From the NCBI GenBank assembly GCA_941918925.1, contig OW799237.1:110640515-110704514 (forward strand): 64,000 nt of DNA, in the 5' to 3' direction. The notes beneath the pieces are model-generated. The model was given only the letters and a program-made list of their open reading frames with translations, did no database searches and was not told the DNA's origin. The first letter of the stretch is position 1; each line of letters starts with the position of its first letter. The DNA comes from Phyto melanocephala (lineage: Eukaryota > Arthropoda > Insecta > Diptera > Rhinophoridae). A program made the translations under genes and the position numbers. This document shows, in pieces, positions 34,521 through 45,079 of this stretch.

Positions 34521-34805
34521 GGTTAGGTTAGGTTAGGTTAGGTTAGGTTAGGTCAGGTTGAAAATGAGGGGCACTAAAAGCCCAAACCCACGACTGGTAC
34601 ACACTTATGCCCAATTGGCATGTTGTGTGCTCCATATGAATACAATAGTTAGAATATAAAGAGAATAGAAAAGAAAGAGAAGCAGACCAGTTCAGAGTCT
34701 CTGGCGGGAATTGAACCCGCAACCCCCAAACCAGCACACTACAGACTAGTCCACTGGGGCACCCGCTAGTCCACCGGGGCACCCGCTAGTCCACCGGGGC
34801 ACCCG
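34521..34805 (-). mobile_element. tRNA-derived SINE, (TTAGG)-type tail, triplicated head
   Basis: On the minus strand the head carries GTGCCCCAGTGGACTAG and GGTTCAATTCC (a B box with one change). The body ends in AGTGCCCCTCATTTTCAACC, and the tail is a pentamer run. On the plus strand the tail reads GGTTA x6 (34521-34550) followed by two diverged units, which is (TTAGG)n. The extreme 5' end is a tandem triplication of a 20-bp unit (34746-34765, 34766-34785, 34786-34805; one C/T difference). Flanks AGTTAAAAACAA (34509-34520) and AGTTAATAATAA (34809-34820) are a plausible decayed target duplication. Confidence 0.8.
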
Positions 34806-34820
34806 AGCAGTTAATAATAA

Positions 34821-35784
34821 ACACTGAACTAATAATGTACTGGGTTTAGCAGTGTTTCTTACAACAACTTTTATGTGAGAGGACTTAGCAGTTTTTCCTA
34901 TCAAACCATTTTACACAGTTTAAGACCAAAATTGAAGAAAAATTACATGCTCTACCACACGGCATCAAAATCTCAATTTACTTAAAAAGTGGATTTAGCA
35001 GGTTGGCATATTAAGCCGGCGATATAAAAAAATAAAATCCTTGACGTTTAAACATTAAAAGCTTTATATTTAAATTTTTACGAACTTTTTTTATTTTGTA
35101 TATTAAATTTAAATTCAGGCTATAAGTTCAAATGCGATAACGACAAAAATATCCAGGAAAAGTTAGTCATCCGATACTAGCTGAGTGGAATGCATTTTCG
35201 AAACCAGCTACGGTTTCATCATCAGCACTCTCTTGATCAGAACTACAGGTGTTGTGTGTAAATATCAACTATTTAACTCAGTATTGTATTGAAAAAAAAG
35301 CTTTGATTTATACAACAACAAGCATGTGAGAATATCACTGTTTTTTTTTTTTAAAATGGTCGTCTATAACTGAGTTTGAGAATAACCCAATGATTAAGGT
35401 GATTCTCCAATATTTAAAGAATAAAAGCCGTAAATTAAACAGTTATACAACGTTATAGTAAAGCAATGCAAAAATTAACGAAAAATACACAAAGACCAAC
35501 AGACTGGCTTGATTGTCCTTGATTCTATTTATGTCTTCACACGCAATTTTTATTGTTGTATAAAGTCAAAAAATTGAGCAGAATAATTGTACGGAAACGT
35601 TAATGTTCTTGCTTTTTGTAAGAGGTGATGAACACATAAACAAACAACAAATATATTGAATCAATAATTCTAATTTATTTTCATATCTTTGCTACAATCC
35701 AAGTCTTGAATTAAATAAATTTTTTTAATTGCTTTAGATTTAGGAAAAAATATTTTAAGACTAATTAAACAGTTTGATTTCTTA
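34821..35784. other. No gene seen
   Basis: AT-rich DNA. A less AT-rich patch at 35160-35260 with 'gaaaccagctacggtttcat' forms a short inverted pair (GAAACC..GGTTTC) but nothing else is supported. Confidence 0.5.
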
Positions 35785-36093
35785 TTGTTTAACTCACAAC
35801 CGTATACTTCTCTTGTCAGGCCTATTCTTGAGTGTGGTTTAATAATTTGGCATCCAACTTACAATTTTTGCATCAATTGCATTGAATCTGTGCAAAAACA
35901 GATCCAGTTACTTTGTCTTCATGGCTTACAGTGGAATTCGTTAAACCTGCTGCTTTATACTAGTAGACTTGCACTTGTGAAGCTGCCAACTTTAAAAAGT
36001 CAAACAACAATGCTAAATGTTACGTTTGTTCTAAATTTAATAAAAGGATGTATATGCTCTGATTTCCTAGTAGCGAATTTCTTTTTTAACTAA
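35785..36093 (+). pseudogene. LINE reverse-transcriptase C-terminal fragment
   Basis: The frame reads YTSLVRPILECGLIIWHPTY, then CIESVQKQIQLLCLHGLQW, then YTSRLALVKLPTLKSQTTML and a trailing NLIKG. The order LVRPILE.G...W.P, IESVQKQ, Y.SRL.L..LP.L.S..TM is the region after the catalytic core in Jockey/I-type non-LTR reverse transcriptases. The catalytic domain and endonuclease are absent upstream, so this is a 5'-truncated or decayed copy. The ATG-less frame is not a host gene. Confidence 0.75.
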
Positions 36094-36323
36094 CCAACCA
36101 ATATTATTAGCAATATTTTCAACGGTCAATAACCAACAAGGTCCGTGGGGACATCTTAATTTTAATATGTCAAATATGTACATTATTTTATATATTTTTT
36201 TTAATATAGTTATTTTATTGCACACATATTTTCGTGATTTGCTAAATGACCTATGTGGCCGCGGAATATCTGTGTAAATTTATTTCAAACAAAAAAACGC
36301 ATACAAAAAATCTCAAAAAATCT

Positions 36324-36518
36324 TCACAACTCTTTTAATGCCTCAGAATTAAATCGATACAAACCCGAATGTAATAAGATGCCGAGGAATGCATGAAATT
36401 CTTTTAGCAATAAAGGACTCCATTTCTTGCGTTTTGCTGTTGGATTTGCTGTCTTCCAGGCTGACGCCAATTCATTACTTCTTCTGTTTGTCTCACAAAT
36501 GAAAATATTTATATGCAA
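36324..36518 (-). pseudogene. piggyBac-like transposase, start of DDE domain
   Basis: The frame contains ICETNRRSNELAS, KKWSPLLLKEFHAFLGILLH and SGLYRF. ETNRY-like followed by W..L...E..AFLGI....G matches the opening of the piggyBac transposase domain. The catalytic aspartates are absent because the sequence ends here. It is frameshifted (+1 or -2) relative to the upstream acidic segment. Confidence 0.7.
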
Positions 36519-36855
36519 TTACATTAGTTATAATAGAAGTGAATATTGATAATGAATCAGAAACAAAGTACGACGAACCATCTTCAGTATTAGCAACAAC
36601 GTTACCTTGAATACTTTCATCGTCGTCATCGGAGTTCAAATCTTCGGCAACTTCGACATTTATTTCTGCTTCTGCATCTAACGCTTCGTCATCTGAATCG
36701 TAATTTGGATCTTCGTTGTCGCCTCCTTCATCAAATTGATCAGTGTCTTCTTCATACTCACCCTGTTCTAAATACCTTCGCAATGTTTCCAAAGCTGCTT
36801 CTTTTCCATTTACACTCAGATACTGAAAATGTGTTCGACGATTTAAAATTAAGTC
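36493..36855 (-). pseudogene. piggyBac-like transposase, acidic N-terminus
   Basis: The frame ...LETLRRYLEQGEYEEDTDQF is followed by an Asp/Glu-rich stretch (NEDPNYDSDDEALD, EVAEDLNSDDDDES). Acidic N-termini of this type precede the catalytic domain in piggyBac transposases. The reading stays open upstream to at least 36855 with no clear ATG. It should join the 36324-36518 fragment but for a frameshift. Confidence 0.6.
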
Positions 36856-37173
36856 AATATTTTGCCAATCACTTATTTTTTACCGATAATAAAAATAATA
36901 TATAAAATCAATGTGTTTTTTATATATTTTATTACAATATTTTGTTCACAACTAATTCCAAAAGAATTGATTGTAAAAGCCCGTTATTTTTTGTTTACAA
37001 TTATTAACTAGAATTGGCCGCTTGAGAATGTATCATCCCTGGTATAATAATAATTAATTATATAACTTAAATTACTATCTTTTGAATTTTGTTCTGCTCA
37101 TATTCACTTCAAATTTTGCATGCAGAAAAAAATAAGACAAAAATATATAAAAAGTCCCCAGGGACCTTGTTGG

Positions 37174-37729
37174 TTACACACGTAGAAACAGACTTTAATC
37201 TGCTTCATACATCGAAATATATATAAACATGATCTGAAACTTATCTACAATGCTTTGTAACATTCCAAACATAAAAGTCAAGTAATTTAAAAAAAAATCG
37301 TCCAAGCTATATAAAAATGCTGCACATTTGAAAACTTGAAAAGTCCCCAGGGACCTTGTCAGTCATCGTGTCATGTACCATCTCGTTCTACGCGTTATTT
37401 TTGTCCGCTACAGTCAAAGATTTCAGAACGAAATATGCCAACTTCGATCCGTTTTTAAGGATTTGTACCGAGTTCAATAAACTTTATCAACATATAGATT
37501 TTTCATTAAGTGTTTATATTGTAAAATGAAAAATAATTTTATTTGTAAAAAACTTATATTAAACAATTTGTATGTACTGCTTTATAGTCGGTAAGGATCT
37601 AGAATCCAAGGACTCAAATAAATAAATAATTTAAAAAAAAATAATAAAAAACTTATAATTGTTTTATTTCAACATCTTTCGCACACAAGAAAAACGATAT
37701 ACACAGATAATATTAGTTTTGTTTGGATT
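37174..37729. repeat. Flank with an extra piggyBac-type end
   Basis: GTCCCCAGGGACCTTGTCAG at 37343-37362 matches 17 of the first 17 bases of the right terminus at 37154-37173, in the same orientation, then diverges. It is either the end of a second, otherwise lost copy or a subterminal repeat. The rest is AT-rich with no frame. Confidence 0.55.
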
Positions 37730-37795
37730 TAGGTTGAAAAAGAGGGGCACTAAAGGCTCAAACCCATGACTGGTAAACACGTATGCCCAATTGAC
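37730..37795 (-). mobile_element. SINE 3'-end fragment
   Basis: AGGTTGAAAAAGAGGGGCAC, then CTAAAGGCTCAAACCCATGA and TATGCCCAATTG, match the 3' third of the SINE at 34553-34625 (same strand). The tRNA-like head is missing. Fragment only. Confidence 0.7.
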
Positions 37796-38427
37796 ATTTT
37801 TATATTTCTGTGCAATTTTCTTGTCATTAAATATATATTTAATTCCTTTGTTTTTATATTAAACATTATATTTTCATGTTTTAAAAAAAGCATTGTAATC
37901 TTTTCTTTTCCACAGAAGTTTGTGACCGATTGTAGCCTAAACCAAACTTTTAATAAATAAAAAAAAATTAAATTATTGTTTTAAACATTTTTAAATGAAA
38001 ATACCACAGCGTTATTTTTACATATAAATTTTTTTTTCAGAGTACAAATCATGGTGTTATGATTAGGTTGTGTGAAGCACATCGTGCAAATGAATAAATA
38101 TAACAGTTTCGCTGGTGCACACGCACTTTCTTTTAAAACTTAAAATGACTATTTTGCATTAGACTTCTAATATACATACTTAAAATTCATATTGTTTAAC
38201 AATGAAAAAGCATTTCTGTTGCCCATTTTTCGTTTTGGCTATCTGATTACTAAATTTAAATTTTACTCACCGGCACAATGTTAATCTCAGACGGGCTCAA
38301 AAATGCATTCCACATGGCTAAAGCCTACAAAACATACGTTTTTAGATTATTCTTCTTTCATTATAACAATTAAATTTTGTTGCGTAAAAATTTAATTTCT
38401 TTAAACTACCAAAGTTATTTGTAGAGT
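37796..38427. other. No gene seen
   Basis: AT-rich sequence without a supported frame. Confidence 0.5.
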
Positions 38428-39219
38428 TTTACGGCTATATGCATAAAAAGTAGTTATTTTATGGTTATAGTGTACAATAGTTATTAAACGCTTTTTGTGT
38501 TATAAACCACTAATAAGAATTTGTATTTATAAACGTACAATAAACCTTTTATAGTTATTAAATGTTTGTAGTGATTTTATTAGTATGTATGGCAACGCTT
38601 TTTATATTTAGTTGTCATTTTATTGTTAGTGGTGCTTATAACTACTATAAGATTTTCCCGGGTATCAAGTAAAGGTAAAATTTTTTATAAAATTAAAGCA
38701 CAAAAACAACATCGAAAAAATCAAAAGTATATAACTTTGGTATATGAAAAATTTTGAGCAAAAATTATAATACAAATATTAATTATTTACCTATTTTGTT
38801 AATAACAATAAGAAAAGTATTCGGGTTAAAAGTTTGTTTACGTTTTTCTTACATCACTATTATAATTTTTTAATTTTATTTAATTTAAAATATGTGAAAT
38901 TTATTATTTTCTTTTGTATAAATTGCACTTATCTATATGTCGAAATGTGTTAATCTAATCAATTTTAATATTTCAATTACTTTTTCTTACATTTTTTTAC
39001 AAAATTTCTTGAAAATAATTTTTTAACGCAAATTATGCATGAAATGTCGCCTTATTTTTGGTTTAAAGAAGGGTAAATCAAACAATAAAATTTTTGATTT
39101 TATAAATGGTTTATAAAAGGTTTATAAGTCTATTAATGGTTTATGAATGCAACAATAGTGAATTTTGCTTAAAAACGACTTATAAGCCTGTTATAAGTTT
39201 TTATACATATGGCCGTTAC
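38428..39219. mobile_element. Foldback or MITE with subterminal TTATAAACC motifs
   Basis: The end ACGGCTATATGCATAAAAA (38431-38449) pairs with TTTTTATACATATGGCCGT near 39198-39216 (about 18 of 21 positions). Both subterminal regions contain repeated TTATAAACCA/TGGTTTATAA words, in opposite orientation, as is common near the ends of non-autonomous DNA transposons. No transposase frame is present and no target duplication was found. Confidence 0.5.
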
Positions 39220-39486
39220 AATTCAAAATATAGGCCTCTTACTTACATGCCAACAAAAACTAGGTAATGACTCGCTCTTACTGAACAACATACTTTTCAA
39301 TTACTATTACATATCTTCAATCTAACTAAGAAGTGTTTTAGTAATGACTTGATTTATAATGTGATACGTAAGTACTTATTTTCAGATATTTGCTTAGATA
39401 CTCACAGAATGCAATTCCTTGTTGCGAATTTTGCTAGAAATCATTCAAATAAATAACTTTTTATAATTCTCATTTAGTTTAAGACA
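39220..39486. other. Spacer, nothing seen
   Basis: AT-rich spacer between two inverted-repeat elements. Confidence 0.5.
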
Positions 39487-39898
39487 CTAAGGGCCATTAT
39501 TATAACCTACCGATAACTAAAATTCGGATGTTATCGGACAGATAACTAGTTTTTGTTATTTCAACTTTACTTTAACCTAAAAGTGTCCGATAAGTTAAAG
39601 GGAAGATTACTCTACCTTTAACTTTTAACGTGAGGTTTAAAATTAAAAGTTACCATATTTTCTACCGTATAAGGGAATTGTTTACTATTTGCTTGTCGTT
39701 GCCACTTTGATTTTAAAGAACTAATAAATTTGTTCAGCATTTGCTTTGGTGCTGCCATACTTTAAAATAAATATAATTTATTTTACAGTCAGGTTGTAAT
39801 AACGAAAAATACTTAATGGTCAGTTTATTGCTCACGTTAACAAAAGTTACCTTTTATTAACATGAACTTTGTCGGCAAGTTGTAATAATGGCCCTTAG
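39487..39898. mobile_element. MITE, 412 bp, CTAAGGGCCATTATT ends
   Basis: CTAAGGGCCATTATTATAAC at the left pairs with GTTGTAATAATGGCCCTTAG at the right (39876-39898), with the match continuing to ~30 bp (ACCTACCGATAA against the complement of TTTGTCGGCAAGTT). CCGATAA/TTATCGG words repeat inside. The same left terminus, TAAGGGCCATTATTACAACT, appears at 46939 without its partner. No frame is coding. Confidence 0.75.
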
Positions 39899-40953
39899 AG
39901 TATAAGTAAAGCAGTTTATAAGCAAACTGATGACTTGTAAATTTTCACTGATTTTTTAATTTCAAATCGTAACGTATCGCAGAATAGCCAAACCGGATTT
40001 TCGCCTTTAAAATAATCGAACGACTTCTGTAAGCCCATATTATTCATGGTTTATTTAAGATATTAAAATCATTTACTTAGGGCAGAATTAATTTGAACGT
40101 TCTGTGCTCTTATGAATCAGCTGTTTTGTTTCTGTTCAATTGAAAATCTGTATGTGTGGTTTGTAAGGTGGTTTTCATTCTGTTGCGGACAAATCTGTAG
40201 AAAATAGAATTCAAAGTTAAGTGACGGCCATTGAGAGAGAAACAGCTGATATTTGTTTTAAAGGTGGCAGCAACAGAGTTATTCGAGTCCTTATTTATAA
40301 ACGAGCGTGGTAAGTACTTATTTTATTCCCTATTTGTAAGTGAGCATGGTAAGTACTTTCCTGCAATGACATCAAAATAATGGGCTGAGATGCCAAATTG
40401 TAAAGTACTGAAGAACTTTTGTAATGTGTTATTTTTCTGGGTTATTTTACACTTCCAAACAAAATAAACCACAATATTTCCGTAATATAATATTTCTATT
40501 TTGAAACAATTCCATTATCAAAGACAACGTCTTTAACATACTTATATTTGAAGTTGTTTGACTCATAACTTATTAATTTTTATTATTTTATTTTGTTTAC
40601 TTTTAAACAAAACATGTGCTGTGACTCCATCATTACATGTTACACTTTATGACAATTATTAACCTGTTGCATTTTTTGAAGGTCAAACACACACTAACGC
40701 ATACATTTGTATGCATTTATTTAGATGAGGCAAAAAAGAAAACAAGTTTTTATTACACATTTTTTTTCAAGGGCATTTGTAAAACGTTTTATAAAAAAAC
40801 ATGTTTTAAGAAAAAGAAAAACAAATTATTACACGAAACTAAAATTGTTCTTTATTTATTTTTATTATTAAAAAATATTTAATAAAGTCAAAAAATAAAT
40901 GTTCTACTTACTGTGAGCATCAAAATAAAGTATACAATTTATGTATGTATGTG

Positions 40954-40994
<41 letters not shown>

Positions 40995-41469
40995 GTATGT
41001 ATGTATGTATGGACTTATAATAAAATTAGTGTTTGTCTGTATGTTCTTTATAGAATCGTTAACTATGCATTTGATCGTGTCTTTAACAAAGTTGTTGTGC
41101 ATGAGCCCACAAAAGTTTCCGACAGATGGCGCCAGTGTCATTCTAATGAATTTTATATATTGTTGTGACAATTCATACTCGTTTGCATCGAAATGAAAAC
41201 CGCGAATAAAATAAGACGTTTCGAGTTGTGGGTGACTTTTAAGTCACAAAATTGTGAAATTTAAGTCCGGCTCACATTTAAAAGACATTTTACATTTTAC
41301 ATTTTATTGTAATTTAAATAAATTTGATTGATTAAATAAATAAATTTGAAGGAAAACCATTGCAGAGGCACACCAAATCTATAAATAGTAATAAACGTGT
41401 CAATAAATTATTTAATAACCGGAAAATTTTAATTTCAATAGAAAAAATAAGCAAAAACACATGCAGTCA
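39899..41469. other. No gene; microsatellite and short duplication
   Basis: A (ATGT)n microsatellite, slightly interrupted, occupies about 40940-41012. A short imperfect duplication near 40290-40360 repeats 'tggtaagtactt'. Open frames near the microsatellite are artefacts of it. An AGCTG-bearing inverted pair (CAGCTGTTTTGTTTC near 40128, GAAACAGCTGATATTTG near 40240) may be a further decayed element. Confidence 0.5.
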
Positions 41470-41745
41470 TGTTTACTTGCTCATATCTCTGAAACTTATA
41501 AGATGATTCCGCTTATTTCCAATACTGATCTGCTCCCATACATTTCTGATATTTTGATATCTTAAACGAGACTTGGCAATGTCGCGGCGCTTCAAAAAGT
41601 TGATTTCAACATACACACAGATAATGCTTAATCGACTACCCAATTTATAAGCTTTCAGAAAATATATGCTTCGTTGGGCCGGAAATGAATATTGTAGAAA
41701 TTTCACATGGAATGACACTGTCGTGTGAAGGGTACACAAAATTAA
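41470..41745 (+). repeat. Dispersed fly repeat, partial copy
   Basis: It contains 'tgctcatatctctgaaac', 'gttgatttcaac.tacacac', 'cttaatcgactaccc' and 'ttcagaaaatatatgcttcg', and ends 'gtgtgaagggtacacaaa'. The same order occurs at 49.9-50.24 kb and 61.9-62.18 kb. Not coding. Confidence 0.65.
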
Positions 41746-41824
41746 TTTTTTTAATATATTTTATACTAATTTAACACGTAAAATCAAAGTAAACAGAGGT
41801 CGGAATGTTACTTAAAAGTCAATT

Positions 41825-42420
41825 TTTAATAGTTTGCTTTGCATCCTTTAAACTTAGTTACCATTTCTAACCTTCAAGACATCAATTCAACAAGTTTTTT
41901 GGAAATACCAGGTGGAATTTTATACTACAATGTCGCCTTAACGTCATTCTTGCATGAAATATTCCTTTTCTCAAGTTTCTGTCTACATATTCTCACAGAG
42001 GCTCTTTCAGATTATAGTTTAGGGGTTGTGATTGATAGTCAAGTGTGTTACGGGTGCGACAGATTAACCATTCCTCCACAATTTTAGATGAATGTCTTGA
42101 AATATCTAATTTCCTGCTTAGCACAATTTCTCTATACTAGAAACAGCAATATGTCTCAAAATGCTCAGATATTGTTTTTCATTGTTGATTCGATAAACTC
42201 AATACTACCGACCCCCGAAACGACAATTCAAGTCCAGAGCATAACGGAGCCTATTTCATGTTTTACGGTTTTAACAAAGCACTTATTGTTAAATGCTTTA
42301 TTCGCATTTCGTCATATCTTTCGAGATTTTTGGACACCAAATATCTCATATATGCTCTTATCTAAAAAAAGAATATTTTCCCAAAATATTGAAGTCTGAT
42401 TTTTTTGGGAACTAAAGCGT
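41825..42420 (-). pseudogene. Tc1-like transposase relic
   Basis: Minus-strand translation gives KTVKHEIGSVMLW followed shortly by SGVGSIEFIESTM (near 42210-42290), matching the Tc1 segment TVKHGGGSVM.WG....GVG.L.FI.G.M. Further on, in another frame, YKIPPGISKKLVELMS and then RLEMVTKFKGCKANY (41825-41930) match the Tc1 C-terminus. Upstream, EIFG-like residues precede it. Stops and frameshifts occur throughout and the catalytic acids are not preserved in a continuous frame. Plus-strand frames over this region are shadows. Confidence 0.65.
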
Positions 42421-44951
42421 TTGATTCGCCAGATATGTTAGCACCTGACAATTTTCTTTGAGCTTATTTGAAGCAGTGAGTATAAACGAACAAGCCTGAG
42501 ATAATTCTTGAACTCAAAGCCAACACTGCATACAAAGGCAAGTGTTTTAGCTCTAAAATTCAAAATATGATATGGAAAATGCTCTAAACTTACCTAATCA
42601 TTTCGAAGCTAAAACCGACAGCCATTTAAAAGATATTATTATTCATGCATAGTTTAAAACAATTTCTATTTTGTATATTTTGTAAACTGAAAAACTGATA
42701 AAAAAATATATAAAAAAATTATTAAATTTTTAAGCCCCATAGTGACCTTTAGCTCACCCTAAATGTCCCTAATTCATATACTTGTCTAATTTTTAATATA
42801 AATGAAAAAAATTACTTAAAAAAGTTTTGTTTTTAATGTTTTGATTATTTAAGTTGGACCCTACTAACTCTTAACTGCCTCTAAATATTCCTTAACAGTT
42901 AATGGCTTAGGGCCAATTACAGTGAATATAAATTTTTTAAACAAAATTTTTTCGCTAGCAACCGAGTTTTTACAAATAAATAATAATAACATACTTATAA
43001 AAGTTTATATTGTGAATTTATAGCATTCTACAGACTAAATACAGGCCAAAAATACAGCTTAAAGGTTAATGGTGTACGGCTATTTTAATTTAATGGCCTT
43101 TATCATATTTTTAACACAAAACCATTGCTCCAAATAATCTAAAAATATTCATATATTAAGACAAACGTCATAATTTATTAAACGCCTCCGTTTTTCACAA
43201 TATCATTTTAAAAAATACATTAATTAACATAGTTTTTTAAAAATTCCATCATTTTTTTTTTACTTTAAATATCTAAGTGACAAGTTTTCATTTAATATAA
43301 TTCAACATATTTTCCAAATACATAAAACATTTTAATTTAAATTAATGCAAAATCACATTTATTACCCAATAAACACTATTAAAAAAAACATACAAAAGAT
43401 TTAAGACACAAACTTATGCTTGTTAAAAACAAACACACACACACTCACATCTATTGCAGCAAAAACATTTACAGCAACAATAATAACAACACAACTGAAC
43501 GGCGCGCCGTTATAAATAGTAACAGTCATGGTGTTAAATTCGTCACTTTTCCAAATAGTCATAAACCAAAGCAGTTTTTGTGTTTTATTATTTTTTTTTT
43601 TAAATTTTAATTTTTTTTGTAAATCTAAACCACAAACTCGTTAAAGAAACTCTTCATTAACAAATTACTCGTAAATTATAAGGTAAATTACAAGAATTGT
43701 TTTCAGCAATCATAAAAAACTAAATGCGTTAGCATTGGGGAACGACATAAAAATTAAGCAAAACAACAATGCAATACAAATTACAATATGAATGCCAGAG
43801 TAATAGATTTAAAACGGCCAACAACATTAACAATAATCTTTTAATCAAATTAATTGAGCTTGACAAATATTAGCGTAAATGCAAGTTGAGAAAAAGCAAC
43901 AACAAAAACAATGATAATGCAAAGCGATTTTTTTTTTTCAAAGAACTTCAGCCAAAAATTGTTTTGTGGGGGCAAAAAGAAAAACAAAAAACAATTTGTT
44001 AATAAACATTTAACTGAGAGGGTTATAGCGTGTTCCATGGAGATGGGGAAGCAAATAATTTTAAAATTGTTTTAGTCTAAATAATAATAACTGCTGTTTT
44101 CTTTAAAAATATTTTAGGATTATTGAAGGCTATTTTGACAAATTATCCTACAACATCTGTAAGAAAATAAAAAAAATTTCCTGATTTGCTTATTATGCCG
44201 AGTTATTTAGAATGTCATGCATTCATTAAAATATTCAAAACATGACATTTTATGGAAGTACATGCAAAGGCAAATTGATACGAAAAATCAACTTTTTATA
44301 AGACATTTTATGTCATAACTAATTCGTATATCATGGATGGAAAATTTGTAATGATATGTTAAATTAATAAAAAAAAACAGCTGATTTTTTTCTCCCTATT
44401 TTTTATTTGTTTTTTTTTTTTTTTTTTTTTAGTAAACATGTCAAAAATATATTTTTGGTATTATATTCTCCTTTTTTTTTTTGTCGAAAAAACTTGTTTC
44501 TTTTCTTTAAAAAATATTAAAAATTCTGTATATAATAACTGTTGTGTGATATAGGCTGTGGTGAAAAAAATTCATAATTAAATTGAAAATTTCGATCAAG
44601 GATAAATAAATAAAAATAACACAATTAATATTTGTACAAAAATATATTGACTTTAGTTTTTTAAATTATTGCAGTTGTTGTCGTACTCCATACACCTTCT
44701 TAGACAATACACCTTGATTCAGTATTTTGGGTATTTCATTAAGAGTGAAGCATTTTGCCTTTTCTTCCAATTTAAAATATTTGAGGGTAAATTTTGTTAT
44801 TTTCTTATTTATAAAATGAAATATTGACATATGTATGTATGTACTACAAGATCTAGAGTTTTAAAATTACAAAAAGTCAAATATTTAAAAAAAATTTAAT
44901 ACAACTCCTTTTTTCAAGTAAGTAACGGTTTTTAAATAATAAAATGATTTT
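42421..44951. other. No gene seen; low-complexity tracts
   Basis: AT-rich DNA with (CA)n near 43430, poly-T at 44408-44430, and several A-rich runs. Nothing supports a gene. Confidence 0.5.
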
Positions 44952-45079
44952 TCAATGTTCGAAAATTCGAACTTAAGTTCGAAAAATATTTTTAAGTCTT
45001 AGAAATCATAAATAAACTAGCACATTTTAGATTAAATTAAAAATTTACAAATTTTCGATTTTAGATTTTCGAACATTGA
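44952..45079. repeat. 128-bp foldback with embedded 18-bp palindrome
   Basis: TCAATGTTCGAAAA (44952-44965) and TTTTCGAACATTGA (45066-45079) are perfect inverted 14-mers. Immediately inside the left one is the perfect palindrome TTCGAACTTAAGTTCGAA (44966-44983). The size suits a very short MITE. Confidence 0.65.

Larger units (their letters stand above)
36133..37173 (-). mobile_element. piggyBac-like relic with both termini
   Basis: The ends are inverted repeats CCAACAAGGTCCGTGGGGAC (36133-36152) and the complement at 37154-37173 (one mismatch). The flanks are ATAA (36129-36132) and TTAC (37174-37177), each one change from TTAA, the piggyBac target. The interior encodes N-terminal parts of a piggyBac-type transposase on the minus strand. 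At 1041 bp it is far shorter than autonomous elements, so most of the catalytic domain is deleted. Confidence 0.75.

Noticed and set aside
34521..34553. Interstitial telomere from (TTAGG)n
   Set aside because: Diptera lack TTAGG telomeres, the run is only eight units, and it sits exactly at the 3' end of a SINE.
36705..36905. 66-codon plus-strand frame over the piggyBac relic
   Set aside because: It is antisense to the acidic N-terminal segment of the transposase relic.
40920..41196. Two overlapping frames with repeated YVCM/YIHT residues
   Set aside because: They are translations of an ATGT microsatellite on both strands.
41839..42399. Plus-strand frames of 82 and 103 codons as a gene
   Set aside because: The reverse strand carries Tc1 transposase motifs in the right order, so these frames are antisense to a relic.
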